From: an uncultured Clostridium sp. | GTDB taxonomy: Bacteria > Bacillota > Clostridia > TANB77 > CAG-465 | NCBI GenBank assembly: GCA_947361355.1 | Contig: CANAIR010000009.1 | Coordinates: forward strand, 1-57,387 | Reading direction: 5' to 3' | Length of the DNA: 57,387 nucleotides | Shown here: piece by piece, positions 1-8,381 of the stretch | Layout: the number at the start of each line of letters is the position of its first letter | Position numbering within the stretch: position 1 is the first letter of the stretch | Position numbers and translations under genes: made by a program | The notes under the pieces: generated by a model | Database searches by the model: none | Told to the model about the DNA's origin: nothing | The model's input: only the letters and a program-made list of their open reading frames with translations

Positions 1-902
1 TTAAAAAAGTTGAAACTAATTCTGCTAGTTGGGAACTTGATACTGAGGGAAATCCGAAAGGCTGGAATAATGGACTTGTTATTGAAGATGAAAAAGGTAA
101 TCAATTTGTGTGGATACCAGTTGAAGATATTTCTAAATTCGATAAAATAGAAGGCTACTATGAGGGAAATAAACAGGAATTTTTACAAAATTGTAGCGAA
201 GCTGATTATACAAATCAAACTGTTGAATCAAAAGAACTTTATGAAAGTATAGCAAAATATGAAGGATTTTATATTGCTAGATATGAGGCTGGTTTTGAAA
301 GTCCAGGTAATCATACTATTCAAGATGGCAGATTACAACCTGTTTCAAAAAAAGATTCAATTACTTGGGATGGTATTCGCTGGGGTTCCTCATACAACTA
401 TGCGTTAGATGGTATTCAAGGAGATGATACAGAAAATGGTGCTGTTAAAGTTGCACGTTCAATGTATCCTAATTTAAAATATGTGGACTTATATAAATTA
501 CCTAAAAATTTAACTAATAACACAGGAGTAATTTCTACCTTATGTTACGGTATTCAATGGGATTTAGTTATGAATTTTATGAAAGATGTAGAAAATACTT
601 TTACTAATACTAAATATATTGAAGATAGTACTAATATGGGATTTTATGCTTATAATTCACATGCTACTAGACAACCTACTGGTACAGATATGGATGAGAA
701 TTCAAGTAACTGTGTAAAAAACATATACGATATGGCAGGTAATGTCTATGAATGGACAATGGAGGCCTATAAAAATCATTATAGAATTTATAGAGGTGGT
801 GAATTTGAAATGGGAAATGTAAAGCCTTCTGCCTCTATGAGAGCCTATGCTATACCTAGTTTTGGTGTCGGATTTAGAGTAGCACTATATATAAAACTAT
901 AA
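1..902 (+). CDS. FGE-sulfatase-like (SUMF1/EgtB/PvdO fold) protein, 5' truncated by window edge
   Basis: The frame is already open at base 3 and runs 299 codons to TAA; the real start lies outside the window. The C-terminal half has the signature of formylglycine-generating-enzyme-like domains: DMAGNVYEWT, then YRGGEF, then a final GFRVALY strand. In this clostridial type the fold is often non-catalytic and may act as a surface or binding module, so no sulfatase-activating role is claimed. The next gene is a paralogue: bases 1-120 match 1083-1202 at about 116 of 120 positions, with the four differences in third codon positions, after which the two diverge abruptly. Its own N-terminus probably resembles the membrane anchor seen in the neighbour. 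Family call is fairly sure; function is unknown. Confidence 0.75.
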   Translation, partial: KKVETNSASWELDTEGNPKGWNNGLVIEDEKGNQFVWIPVEDISKFDKIEGYYEGNKQEFLQNCSEADYTNQTVESKELYESIAKYEGFYIARYEAGFESPGNHTIQDGRLQPVSKKDSITWDGIRWGSSYNYALDGIQGDDTENGAVKVARSMYPNLKYVDLYKLPKNLTNNTGVISTLCYGIQWDLVMNFMKDVENTFTNTKYIEDSTNMGFYAYNSHATRQPTGTDMDENSSNCVKNIYDMAGNVYEWTMEAYKNHYRIYRGGEFEMGNVKPSASMRAYAIPSFGVGFRVALYIKL

Positions 903-917
903 TCTAAGGAGAAAAAA

Positions 918-1992
918 ATGAAAAATAAAAAAATTATACTAATATTTTCTATCATATTAATTATTTTAATAATTATTGGATTATTCTATTATTACAAAAA
1001 ATCAAACATAAATAGTACAATAGAAAAATCTGCCGAAACAGAACTTATAGAAAAATATAAAAATCCAATAATTCCAGAAGGATTTAAAAAAGTTGAAACT
1101 AATTCTGCTAGTTGGGAACTTGATACTGAGGGAAATCCAAAAGGTTGGAATAATGGACTTGTTATTGAAGATGAAAAAGGTAACCAATTTGTATGGATAC
1201 CCTGTACTCTAACTGGTTATAATAATACAGTACAATATTCAAAATACTATGTTGACTCTATTGTAAAAGATACTTGGAAATTGCACAAAGAAAATGAAAT
1301 ATTAACATCAGACTATGCTGCACCTTATCGGAGATAAAGCAAAATATTTTGAAAGTGATCCTATAAATGATAAAGTAAAAAATAATGTAGAAAATTATGA
1401 AGGTTTTTATGTTAGTAGATTTCCAATAGGAATAGAAGGTGGTATTTTATCTGACTCAGATAATAATGAAAGACTAACAAATTGGACAAAATGGAAAAAT
1501 GGAAAACCAGTTTCAAAAAAAGGTTCAAAGGTATGGAATAATATTACTCAGGAAAAAGCAAAAGAGATATCATCTGATTTTATAAATATTAACACTACTC
1601 ACTCTTACCTTATAACATCATATTGCTATGACACAATTTTAGAATGGTTAAATCGTAATATTAATGATTTTAAAACCAACACTATTTATGGTACCTATTC
1701 AAAGGAAGAAAAAGAAAATTATAGTGAAGTTCTTACAGGTAATAACGAAAATAGAAAATTAAATAATATTTATGATATTGTAGGATTAGATGAGTTTACA
1801 ACTGAATATACATCTACATCACAAAGCGAATCATTTCCTGTATCAAGAGGAAGCAGAATTCTTTATAGAGAAAATGTTACTTCTAATAATGAAAATACAG
1901 ATTTCCAATGGCACTATTTATTCAGAAAAATCTACAATATTCCTTCTTCAAATGGTTGGCTAGTATTTAGAACAATTTTATATATTGAATAA
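918..1992 (+). CDS. Membrane-anchored FGE-like paralogue, interrupted by one in-frame CGG (+1 shift)
   Basis: An AAGGAG site precedes ATG 918. Residues 5-25 form one hydrophobic membrane segment, then a linker and an FGE-like domain paralogous to the upstream gene. The zero frame stops at 1335-1337, just after an in-frame CGG at 1329-1331. Skipping that C gives Tyr-Gly-Asp and an uninterrupted 357-residue protein ending at 1992; 1074 coding bases remain, a multiple of three. This is exactly the lesion seen 19 times in the conjugative element downstream, but here it lies outside it. The family core is degenerate: DIVGLDEFTTEY stands where the paralogue has DMAGNVYEWT. It is either a recoded gene or a recent pseudogene. 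Confidence 0.65.
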
Positions 1993-2019
1993 TTTAAAAA
2001 TACTATATTCAAAAAACAA

Positions 2020-2059
2020 AAAAATCATTGAAAATTCATATGAATTTTCAATGATTTTT
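2020..2059. terminator. Bidirectional terminator between convergent genes
   Basis: A perfect 40-base palindrome (20 + 20) centred at 2039/2040, with A-runs on one side and T-runs on the other, lies between the convergent FGE-like and DUF1906 genes. It can serve both strands. Confidence 0.85.
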
Positions 2060-2103
2060 AATATTTTAGATTAAATAAATATTAGCTATTTATCTATAAT
2101 TTT

Positions 2104-4230
2104 TTAGAATTGATATTCTACTATAACAAGAACATGACAACTTCCTTCTTTCAAAATATCAAGACTACCTTCGGGCGGATTTTCTATTTCTTCATTTTCT
2201 ATTCTACAATTATAAGAAAATCTATATCCCAAAGCTGATGATACATCTAACCAATCTGATGTTAAATCATTATGATTATATAAGGCAACTCTTCCTCTAT
2301 CTATGTCTACAAATTCATTTATCCCCTGTGCTGCATCAATTAAATGCTTGCTTAATGTAACATCAAAAATAAGGTCATTAGATTTTGGCTGTAATTTTAT
2401 TATATATCTCATTTTTTTTGCACCACTTGGAATACTAAATTCAGCACCCTCATGCCTACCTGTCAAATCAAACTCTCCAAGTTTATTTAAATATGTTACC
2501 ACAGGAAATCTTTCACTAAATGAAACTTTATCTAAATCCCAAGTACCACTTGCAGTAGTAACTTTTATCTCATTAAACTGGTCAAAATTCCAGTTATTTG
2601 GTATTTTAAAGCCCATATTTCCAGAAAAACCAGTAGACATATCACTCACAAAACAAGTTTCAGCATAACCAATATTCATAACCTGAGTACAAGCATTCCG
2701 TGTACCATAAATTCCAACCCAATAGTCTCCTATGTTTTCCCAAACACCTTTAAAATATGGAATTACATAATTCTGTATGTCAGCATCAGTAGTATCAAAA
2801 TCAATAGCAAAATAAATAATAGTGCCATTAGGAATATATAATTCTTTTGCTTTTGCTACTGCTTTTTGTGCATCTGATACTCCTAAATTATAATTATACT
2901 TATCAATTGTATCCTCATAGGTAGTCTCTTGGAAAATTGGAAAGAATGTAAGACCATTTTTAATTATTCTTTCAGGTTCATCAGGTTTTAGTCCTTTTTG
3001 AGAGCCAGTTAAATATCTACCAACAGTTTTATAACCATTACTTTTCAAATAATCTATTCTTTCCTGTGTCATTTCAAATCTCGTATCACAGCCTGTACAA
3101 CTCCTATCTGGATTGCCTTTTGAAAGTAGTAACGCCATCCATGTATCAACATTCATTTTACCAGTTTGTTCAATATTTAATGCTGCTTGAAATTCTTTTA
3201 TAGTATTTGATAATTCAGCATTCCATGTTCTATTTGACAAATTCACACCATCTTCAAATCCATTACAACATAATGCATACTGAATAAGTCTTATAGAAGC
3301 TACATACCTTTCATATTGTTTAATCCAAGAACCAGAAGGGTCAAAATCAAGTGGTAATTTTGTTTTAGTACCTTCGCCAAAATAACCAGTAGCTTCATCC
3401 TCTTTAAACCCTTCAATAGCCTGCAATACAAGAATTAGTGCTTTGTTTAACGTACGTGTGTACAACCCGTCACATGGTAAAATTCCAACATAAGACTGAT
3501 ATCCACGATTTATTTCTTGCTGTATCTGTCTAATTTTCTCTGAGCCACCTGAAACTAATACGAAATCATTCATAGATAGTAGTGATTGCATAATTGGTAA
3601 TGTAACAGTTGAATCATTTTCTAAAAATCCCATATCTGATTTTAACTTTTCGATTGCATCTCCAACCCCATCATAAAAATGCTTAGTTATAGAACCTGAC
3701 TTAACTGAATATCCCTTAGTCCACAATGCACACTGAATTATTCCATATACATTACTTTCTTCTTCGGAAGGATAATTTTGCTTTTTTATTCCCTCTGGGT
3801 AAAACTCATTAAATTTTGAAATCGTAGTTGAACCAAAATTATTAGCTGTATTAGTAATTCCTAATTCAATCTGTAATGCTCTTATACAACCATATACTGT
3901 ACTTCTTCGACTTACTCCATCTTCTGGAACACTTCCAAATCCTGTTTTTGAAGAATATGTTGCATTCAACCATTGCTGACTTTTAAGTAACATTTGGTCT
4001 ACTGACCTAGCATTTGAATTTCCACCATTCAATTCATTTTCTATCATAATATCATATTCTTCTTGGAATTTTGCATCTGCTTCCTCAGTTTGCTGTATTA
4101 CTTCGGCACTATCTAAATTTGAGCTTTCCTCAGCAAAAACTGCCATTGGAGATGCAGTTCCAATAATAATACTAAAAGATAAAATTGAAGCAATTAATTT
4201 TGTTTTTCTTAACCGTTTTAATGAAATCAT
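2104..4230 (-). CDS. Secreted peptidoglycan-binding protein with DUF1906 (GH25-like) domain
   Basis: The 708-residue product has a Lys/Arg-rich N-terminus and a hydrophobic signal peptide ending near AVFAEES (about residue 34). The first ~370 residues hold repeated peptidoglycan-binding-like helical units. Residues ~385-560 match the DUF1906/Rv2525c glycoside-hydrolase-like fold: VGRYLTG, FAIDFD, VGIYGTRNAC and DMSTGFSG. The last ~130 residues form a beta-rich domain I do not recognise. A cell-wall hydrolase or wall-binding role is likely. The ATG overlaps the stop of a 28-codon leader ORF. Two in-frame CGG codons (6 and 511) are read as Arg without a shift, and the Arg in the YGxRN motif fits my recollection of the family, so CGG is an ordinary sense codon here. 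Confidence 0.8.
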   Translation of the reverse strand: MISLKRLRKTKLIASILSFSIIIGTASPMAVFAEESSNLDSAEVIQQTEEADAKFQEEYDIMIENELNGGNSNARSVDQMLLKSQQWLNATYSSKTGFGSVPEDGVSRRSTVYGCIRALQIELGITNTANNFGSTTISKFNEFYPEGIKKQNYPSEEESNVYGIIQCALWTKGYSVKSGSITKHFYDGVGDAIEKLKSDMGFLENDSTVTLPIMQSLLSMNDFVLVSGGSEKIRQIQQEINRGYQSYVGILPCDGLYTRTLNKALILVLQAIEGFKEDEATGYFGEGTKTKLPLDFDPSGSWIKQYERYVASIRLIQYALCCNGFEDGVNLSNRTWNAELSNTIKEFQAALNIEQTGKMNVDTWMALLLSKGNPDRSCTGCDTRFEMTQERIDYLKSNGYKTVGRYLTGSQKGLKPDEPERIIKNGLTFFPIFQETTYEDTIDKYNYNLGVSDAQKAVAKAKELYIPNGTIIYFAIDFDTTDADIQNYVIPYFKGVWENIGDYWVGIYGTRNACTQVMNIGYAETCFVSDMSTGFSGNMGFKIPNNWNFDQFNEIKVTTASGTWDLDKVSFSERFPVVTYLNKLGEFDLTGRHEGAEFSIPSGAKKMRYIIKLQPKSNDLIFDVTLSKHLIDAAQGINEFVDIDRGRVALYNHNDLTSDWLDVSSALGYRFSYNCRIENEEIENPPEGSLDILKEGSCHVLVIVEYQF

Positions 4231-4313
4231 ATTCTTACCTCCACTTTTTTAATATTAAGATTTAAAGAAAAAAATTTAGGAAAAATAGTTGGTGCTCTTA
4301 TATTTTTCAACAT
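4227..4313 (-). CDS. 28-codon leader peptide overlapping the DUF1906 gene start
   Basis: ATG at 4313-4311 is preceded by a very strong site (GGGAAGGAGG) six bases upstream. It encodes 28 residues beginning MLKNIRAPTIF and stops at TGA 4229-4227, overlapping the downstream ATG (ATGA junction), so translation of the two is probably coupled. A good promoter sits about 60 bases upstream. The peptide is basic with no recognised motif. Evidence is positional (SD strength, stop/start overlap); homology is unknown. Confidence 0.5.
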   Translation of the reverse strand: MLKNIRAPTIFPKFFSLNLNIKKVEVRI

Positions 4314-4368
4314 TAATGCCTCCTTCCCTTTTGCTATTTAGCTAAAAAGTTTAATATTTATTAAATAG

Positions 4369-4397
4369 ATTATAACAATATCTTAAAATTATGTAAA
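4369..4397 (-). promoter_or_regulatory. Sigma-A-type promoter of leader/DUF1906 operon
   Basis: On the minus strand TTTACA (4397-4392) and TATAAT (4374-4369) are separated by 17 bases, with the leader ATG about 60 bases downstream. Confidence 0.7.
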
Positions 4398-4432
4398 CAT
4401 TTAATTTTAAAATTAGAAATAATTATAAAAAA

Positions 4433-4501
4433 TAGGAAATTATAGGAAATTGCAAAAATATAGTAAAACTATATAACTTTTTAATATGTTTATTGTATAA
4501 T
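4433..4501 (+). promoter_or_regulatory. Promoter region of the ECF operon with two TAGGAAA boxes
   Basis: TAGGAAA occurs at 4433 and 4443, exactly one helical turn apart, followed by ATAACT, 17 bases, and TATAAT (4496-4501). The same double box and a very similar core promoter occur upstream of the Spo0A-like gene at 6794-6846. Shared control is inferred. Confidence 0.5.
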
Positions 4502-4535
4502 TAGTATAAGATAAAATATTACAAAGGAGAAAAAC

Positions 4536-5090
4536 ATGATACTAAAAACAGATGAAGAACTTTACACAGACTTTTTAAATGGTAATAAACAAGCATTTGA
4601 AGAATTAGTTATAAAATATAGAAAAAATCTTACATATTTTATTTCAAGATATACAAAAGATATAGATAATGCAGAAGATTTAGCACAAGATGTATTTATA
4701 TACATTTTAACCAATAAAAATTATTATAATCCAAAATATAGTTTAAAAACGTATCTTTTTACTATTGCTAAAAGTCGTGCTATAAATTTTATAAAGAAAG
4801 ATAAAAGACAAATTACAAATATAGATTTCGATACAATGTTTATAGATGACTTTGATTTAACTATTTCAGTTCATAATAAAGAAAAACTTAACAAAATAAA
4901 TAAAATTCTAAAAGAATTTAAACCTGATTATCAAAGTGCGATATATTTAGCAGATTTTGAAGAATTATCTAATTCAGAAATAAGTAAAATTTTAAATAAA
5001 ACACCTTTACAAACAAAAACACTAATATATAATGCTCGAAAAAAACTAAAAAAAATTCTAGATAAGGAGGGTATAAAATATGCAGACTAA
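4536..5090 (+). CDS. ECF-type RNA polymerase sigma factor
   Basis: The 184-residue product has region 2 at residues ~10-80 (ALVIKYRK-like helix, then EDLAQDVFIYI, the core-binding and -10 recognition part) and region 4 at ~120-175 with a helix-turn-helix (LSNSEISKILNKTPLQTKTLIYNARKKL). The size is that of stand-alone ECF sigma factors. AAAGGAG precedes the ATG. The next gene starts inside its last codons (11-base overlap) and looks like its membrane-bound anti-sigma partner, the usual arrangement. Signal and target genes are unknown; the promoter shared with the Spo0A-like gene makes that gene a candidate target. Confidence 0.85.
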   Translation: MILKTDEELYTDFLNGNKQAFEELVIKYRKNLTYFISRYTKDIDNAEDLAQDVFIYILTNKNYYNPKYSLKTYLFTIAKSRAINFIKKDKRQITNIDFDTMFIDDFDLTISVHNKEKLNKINKILKEFKPDYQSAIYLADFEELSNSEISKILNKTPLQTKTLIYNARKKLKKILDKEGIKYAD

Positions 5091-6099
5091 TAAAGAATTT
5101 ATAGAAAGTATTTATAAAAAATATAATAATCCTAATACTACAAAAGATAAATTCTATCTGAAAAATGTGAATAATACACACAATATAAAAAGTTATATTA
5201 TAATATTTTGTACCATTGTAGTTTTAACATCCTCAATATTGTTTGCAGAAAACTTTAAAATATTTTTTAAAAATGAGGAAAATACTATTGATATTTTTAA
5301 AGGTTTAAATACAGCTTTAAATAATGATTATATTCAAGATACTAATATGAATTATTATAAATCAAATGGTATAAAACTAAAAATTTCTAAAATATCAATG
5401 GATAACTCTTACATTTATCTTTTATTTGATATTGATTTTAAAAAAAATTTATTAGATGATATAAATTCGTTTAATTTTAAAAGTATGACAATTAAAGATG
5501 AAAACAATAATATGATTTTTTGTGATGACACTAAATATTGTAAAGATAATAATATAAAAACTGATGATATTTTAACTAGCAGTAGTAAAAAACACTTTAT
5601 AGAAAAAACTACTAATCATATTAAATTTATATATATATTACAGTCCCATAATAAATTTCCTAAAAGCAAAGAATTACACATTAATATAGAAGGTATATCA
5701 TTACCAGATATTACGCAAGACTATTACAATTTAGATGATATTCCTTATATAGATGGAAAATGGGACTTTAAAATAAATCTATCAGAAAAATTTTATAGCA
5801 GAAAATCTATAATATATACTCCAAAAGACAACAAATACTTAAAAAATATAAATTTACAAATTGATAATACTTTATGTTATTTAACATTTGACTTAGTTGA
5901 AAAAGTAAACATACAAAATATTGAACTACTAGATAATCAATATAATATTTACAAAACTTTAAATACAATCTATAAATCTGTGGATATAAATGATAAAAAT
6001 GTTAAATCATATCTAGAACTTACTAAATATGATTTAACCGAAGATTTAATACTACATATAAAAACTGACAAATTTGATATTGGTGTACCTATAAATTAG
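5080..6099 (+). CDS. Membrane anti-sigma factor, DUF4179-like
   Basis: The 339-residue product starts at ATG 5080 behind AAGGAGG, overlapping the sigma gene by 11 bases. A ~40-residue N-terminal cytoplasmic tail is followed by one membrane helix (residues ~45-62) and a large extracytoplasmic beta-rich domain beginning GIKLKISKISMDNSYIYLLFDIDF. This resembles the DUF4179 domain of anti-sigma factors paired with ECF sigma factors in Firmicutes. By analogy the tail would hold the sigma factor at the membrane and the outer domain would sense a stress or ligand. The family call rests on topology, context and one motif. Confidence 0.7.
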   Translation: MQTNKEFIESIYKKYNNPNTTKDKFYLKNVNNTHNIKSYIIIFCTIVVLTSSILFAENFKIFFKNEENTIDIFKGLNTALNNDYIQDTNMNYYKSNGIKLKISKISMDNSYIYLLFDIDFKKNLLDDINSFNFKSMTIKDENNNMIFCDDTKYCKDNNIKTDDILTSSSKKHFIEKTTNHIKFIYILQSHNKFPKSKELHINIEGISLPDITQDYYNLDDIPYIDGKWDFKINLSEKFYSRKSIIYTPKDNKYLKNINLQIDNTLCYLTFDLVEKVNIQNIELLDNQYNIYKTLNTIYKSVDINDKNVKSYLELTKYDLTEDLILHIKTDKFDIGVPIN

Positions 6100-6118
6100 T
6101 GAACTACTCTATAAAAAG

Positions 6119-6155
6119 GCTAGAAATATAATTTTATATTTCTAGCACTTTTTTT
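6119..6155. terminator. Terminator of the ECF operon
   Basis: A 13-bp perfect stem (6119-6131 with 6134-6146) is followed by C-A-C and a long T-run. A-rich sequence on the other side lets it serve the converging 6166-6624 gene as well. Confidence 0.85.
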
Positions 6156-6165
6156 TATAATACTA

Positions 6166-6624
6166 CTAATAAACAACTGATACAACTCTTATTCTAAATT
6201 TTTTATCAGGATTTTTTAAATTAGACTCATAAGTAAAATAATAACTTTTTCCTGATACAATATTACTGCTCATACTTTGAACTTTACCATTAGCATTTAC
6301 ATCCATTAAAGCAATAAGACTATCAGTAGATGCTTCATAAAATTTCACTTTTACATATGCACCAGAAACTACATTTCCATTCTCATCTGTTACCAATGAA
6401 GAAATTGAAACTTTGTTACCATTATATGGCATAGAATCAATTTTTCCATTATTTAAAAAGACATTTTCATAAACCAAAGGACTTTGTGGTGTAACATTGT
6501 TTCTCATTTCAATCATCTCTAAATTGCTATCTGATGCTAATACTTCAATTGGTAAGCAAAGTGAAATAGCTAAGATTAAACTAAAAATACAACTTATATT
6601 CCGTTTCTTTTTTAAAAATTTCAT
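6166..6624 (-). CDS. Small secreted protein with Ig-like/carboxypeptidase-regulatory-like domain
   Basis: The 152-residue product has a classic signal peptide: KKKRN, a hydrophobic core, cleavage near VLAS-DSN (~residue 31). Residues ~65-150 read as one beta-sandwich of the 'SISSLVTDENGNVVSGAYVKVKF' style, as in repeat surface proteins. No catalytic motif is visible. Codon 8 is CGG and must be read as Arg: a +1 shift there meets a stop within three codons and loses the signal peptide, and Arg fits the basic n-region. This CGG is one of the zero-frame controls for the anomaly in the conjugative element. Confidence 0.6.
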   Translation of the reverse strand: MKFLKKKRNISCIFSLILAISLCLPIEVLASDSNLEMIEMRNNVTPQSPLVYENVFLNNGKIDSMPYNGNKVSISSLVTDENGNVVSGAYVKVKFYEASTDSLIALMDVNANGKVQSMSSNIVSGKSYYFTYESNLKNPDKKFRIRVVSVVY

Positions 6625-6793
6625 TTATTTTTCTCCTTTTTTATTGTTTAGTTTTATTAGTTTCAATAAGATAAATTAGGTGACCTTATATAGTACATAT
6701 TTTTCTCCTTTTCAGTTAATAAACTCAAAAAATATTATAATTTTTTATAATTTTAACATTTAAAGTTATTAACTTCAACAATTTTATATAAAA

Positions 6794-6846
6794 TAGGAAA
6801 AAGTAGGAAAAAATAATATGACTTTTTTATATTTTATTTGTATAAA
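6794..6846 (+). promoter_or_regulatory. Promoter region of the Spo0A-like gene with two TAGGAAA boxes
   Basis: TAGGAAA at 6794 and 6804 (10-base spacing) precedes ATGACT, 17 bases, and TATAAA (6841-6846). From ACTTTTT to GTATAA the distance is 19 bases, as in the ECF operon promoter. Confidence 0.5.
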
Positions 6847-6862
6847 GAATAGGAGGAAAAAT

Positions 6863-7576
6863 ATGTTAAATATAACTCTAATTACTAATAATAACAATCT
6901 TATAGAAAACTTATTTAACAAAATAACTTTAAACTTGTTAGATAAATATAGAATTGTAAAAATATGCTCAACTGGCAATAATGTTCTAGATTGTATTTTA
7001 GATAATAAAACTGATGTTATTTTATTAGATATCAATATACCTAATACTAATATTACAAAAATATTTGATATTATATATAAAGAAAATATAAAAAGTAAAA
7101 TAATTATACTTTCTGAAAACAGTGAAATACTCACTAATATAATAAAAGAAAACTCTATGATATATGGGATTTTTTTAATGCCTTTTAATATAGATGACTT
7201 AATTACTACATTAAATAATTTATATAAAAACACATATATAAATTCTAATGAAATTTTGGAAAATTTATTAAGTCAGTTTGAATTTAATAAAACTACTATT
7301 GGTTATAATTATATAGTTGAAATTTTAGAAATATGTATAAATGAAAACCATAGATATATTCCTATTATGAAAAAAATATATGATAAAATATCAAAAAACA
7401 AGTCAATTTCTAATTCTTCAATAGGTTGGAATATCGCAAAAACAATTGATAATATGAGAAAAAATACTAATCAAGAAATTATTAATAAATATTTTAAATT
7501 TCCACCTTCTCCTAAAATATTTTTAAATACAATTCTTACTTATTATTATAACATATTACGAAATAAAAAAGTATAA
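6863..7576 (+). CDS. Spo0A-like regulator with degenerate receiver domain
   Basis: ATG 6863 is chosen because AGGAGG lies 7 bases upstream. The 237-residue product has a receiver-like fold at ~1-115 and, at ~145-235, a helical domain resembling the Spo0A DNA-binding domain (IGYNYIVEILEICI, then ISNSSIGWNIAKTIDNMR). The receiver keeps the phospho-acceptor-like Asp (VILLDINIP), but the acidic pair near the N-terminus is replaced by ITNNNN and the conserved Lys before Pro-Phe is Met (LMPF). Phosphorelay control is therefore doubtful. It could be a constitutive or ligand-controlled Spo0A paralogue. Its promoter resembles that of the ECF operon 2.3 kb away. Confidence 0.65.
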   Translation: MLNITLITNNNNLIENLFNKITLNLLDKYRIVKICSTGNNVLDCILDNKTDVILLDINIPNTNITKIFDIIYKENIKSKIIILSENSEILTNIIKENSMIYGIFLMPFNIDDLITTLNNLYKNTYINSNEILENLLSQFEFNKTTIGYNYIVEILEICINENHRYIPIMKKIYDKISKNKSISNSSIGWNIAKTIDNMRKNTNQEIINKYFKFPPSPKIFLNTILTYYYNILRNKKV

Positions 7577-7610
7577 AACACTGATAAATCTATTGTATCA
7601 GTGTTTTTTA
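7577..7610. terminator. Bidirectional terminator
   Basis: A 10-bp stem (7577-7586 with 7596-7605, core ACACTGATA) is followed by TTTTT. It separates the Spo0A-like gene from the convergent last gene of the conjugative element. Confidence 0.85.
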
Positions 7611-7611
7611 T

Positions 7612-8271
7612 TTAATTAATATAACATCTTGTTTGCAATACATATTCATTATTATCTTTTTGCCAAATTTCATCAAGAGAATAAATCTTAATATTACCTG
7701 ATTTTTTATTTTTAAAATATTCTTGATCTAATTTTTCATATAATATATAATCATCTATTTTACTAGAAGATGATGAATCAATTGTTATTTTACTTCCACT
7801 TGCAAACCATTCTAATGGAACACATGCTAATATAGTTGACTCCATTTTTGCAAGCATATCTTGATTCTTTTCAAATCTTAGAAATTTATTATTTTCATCA
7901 TCATCATCTTTCAAATCATCCATTTCATATAAAGTATTATCTATATCAGTATCATTATTATTATTTTTTTCCAACTCAATAATTGGAGAATTTATAATAA
8001 CTGTATTTACCTTACTTTCTTCTATATTAGAATTCAAAGATTTAAAATCTATTATTCCTTCATCATCAACTTTAATTTTATCCTTATCAATTACTGATTT
8101 AGCAATATTAGATATATTAAAGTTACTTATATTATTAAATTCATTTACTTCTGCTAATTGAGAAGAACTTCTATTGTAATATAAAGAAAAAAATACAATA
8201 GAAATTACAAGTAAAAAAAAAGTAATTATACAAAACTTTAATGTTTTTTTATCTTTAATTAAGTATAGCAT
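7612..8271 (-). CDS. Membrane-anchored extracellular protein of the element, unknown
   Basis: The 219-residue product has an N-terminal membrane helix (residues ~12-30), then an Asn/Asp/Ser-rich low-complexity stretch and a small C-terminal domain. Its last ~35 residues (GNIKIYSLDEIW ... CYIN) resemble the end of the 217-residue protein at 32791-33444 (GVIRVYSRDYY ... CFLI), which has the same topology, so the two look like distant paralogues at the two ends of the element. A good SD (GAGGAG) precedes ATG 8271. It may be an accessory surface factor of the transfer apparatus. No enzyme motif is visible. Confidence 0.5.
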   Translation of the reverse strand: MLYLIKDKKTLKFCIITFFLLVISIVFFSLYYNRSSSQLAEVNEFNNISNFNISNIAKSVIDKDKIKVDDEGIIDFKSLNSNIEESKVNTVIINSPIIELEKNNNNDTDIDNTLYEMDDLKDDDDENNKFLRFEKNQDMLAKMESTILACVPLEWFASGSKITIDSSSSSKIDDYILYEKLDQEYFKNKKSGNIKIYSLDEIWQKDNNEYVLQTRCYIN

Positions 8272-8381
8272 AACAATCTCCTCATTTCATTACATTGACT
8301 TTCAATAAATTATTATAACATACAAAATATTACAAATCAATACAATTTTAGCATAATTTCTACCTATTCCAAATGATGATT

